A DNA stretch of 64,000 bases from Thiobacillus sp. (GTDB lineage: Bacteria > Pseudomonadota > Gammaproteobacteria > Burkholderiales > Thiobacillaceae), in the NCBI RefSeq assembly GCF_030696885.1, contig NZ_JAUYRI010000010.1:1-64000 (forward strand). Reading direction: 5' to 3'. Position numbers and translations under genes: made by a program. The notes under the pieces were generated by a model. It was not told the DNA's origin. It was given only the letters and a program-made list of their open reading frames with translations, and searched no databases. This document shows positions 63,697 through 64,000 of this stretch, piece after piece. Numbering within the stretch: position 1 is the first letter of the stretch; the number at the start of each line of letters is the position of its first letter.

Positions 63697-64000
63697 TCAG
63701 GATTTGAACTTACCGGTGATGCGCTCCCGCTCGGCGTCGTTCATGGATGCAAGCAACGCCTGGATAAAATCAGCTTGGATTTCGTATGCGCCTGTCTCGT
63801 CGCGGTCGATCGACGACACGCGCACCAGCATGCCGTCCGGAATGACGCCGGTCAGGGTGTAGCGCATCTGCGCGAGCTTCATGCGCCAGCCAAACTGGGT
63901 ATGTTGGTCTCCCACAACCGTCCAGTAGGTGATCGGCTCGTTGCGTGACCCCTGCGCAGCCACCAGACGTTTGATCGGGAGTTCGCCATATTGGGTGGGC
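63697..64000 (-). CDS. epsI: EpsI-type exosortase-associated protein, 3' end only
   Basis: The last 100 residues of a protein whose start lies beyond the right edge. The visible part has PTQYGELPIKRLVAAQGSRN, then EPITYWTVVGDQHTQFGWRM, LTGVIPDGMLVRVSSIDRDE and FIQALLASM. This matches the DUF3485/EpsI family that accompanies exosortases in exopolysaccharide loci. The exosortase gene is therefore expected just upstream, outside the window. Confidence 0.85.
   Translation of the reverse strand, partial: PTQYGELPIKRLVAAQGSRNEPITYWTVVGDQHTQFGWRMKLAQMRYTLTGVIPDGMLVRVSSIDRDETGAYEIQADFIQALLASMNDAERERITGKFKS

Overview
The window is GC-rich (roughly 60-65% by eye) bacterial chromosome. It looks like a betaproteobacterium of the Nitrosomonadales/Thiobacillus type. 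The evidence is an initiator tRNA close to the E. coli form, an EpsA-type LuxR regulator of the exosortase-B/PEP-CTERM kind, at least six PEP-CTERM proteins with proteobacterial sorting tails, a two-partner secretion system and a large exopolysaccharide operon. The species cannot be named from this sequence.

Layout. 0.2-7.5 kb holds housekeeping or general genes: tRNA-fMet, an iron-containing alcohol dehydrogenase, a lemA/GIDE pair, a ferredoxin-type reductase with an HTH-like N-terminus, and recJ. 7.7-13.5 kb is a minus-strand operon coding for a TonB energising system: a lectin-like DUF2341/LamG domain fused to ExbB, then ExbD, TonB, a large porin, an ankyrin protein and a coiled-coil protein. 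13.7-17 kb has a GNAT acetyltransferase, a choice-of-anchor-I PEP-CTERM protein and DsbC. 17-31.4 kb is a two-partner secretion locus: a 3360-residue haemagglutinin-like exoprotein, its outer-membrane transporter, a PEP-CTERM protein between them, and a secreted phosphate-binding-like protein. 31.5-40.3 kb is a PEP-CTERM field with epsA, an EAL/GGDEF protein, five more PEP-CTERM or PEP-CTERM-like genes (one a trypsin-like protease) and long noncoding gaps. 40.5-44.2 kb has a rhomboid, galE and three toxin-antitoxin loci, two with damaged toxins. 44.3-61 kb is a 15-gene minus-strand polysaccharide operon (flippase, polymerase, seven glycosyltransferases plus a WecG-type transferase, two acyltransferases, a glycosidase, a deacetylase and a methyltransferase). 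61-64 kb adds GDP-fucose synthesis (gmd, fcl) and the 3' end of an epsI-like gene running off the right edge, so the exosortase locus probably lies just outside.

How it may work together (inference): the right half makes and exports an exopolysaccharide, the middle makes secreted and exosortase-sorted surface proteins, and EpsA could coordinate the two. The most interesting signal is a set of 20-bp lux-box-like palindromes, consensus CATGRSCCGWTCGGSYCATG, at seven intergenic places between 7.6 and 39 kb, mostly upstream of PEP-CTERM, haemagglutinin and TonB-operon genes. They are candidate operators for EpsA or another dimeric regulator. Two other structures stand out. Heptanucleotide CTTGAAT arrays sit directly against stop codons. 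A stand-alone four-helix-bundle (23S-IVS-type) gene is enclosed by 24-bp complementary arms between gmd and fcl. REP/BIME-like elements are scattered through the PEP-CTERM field, and one has been read into the end of a protein.
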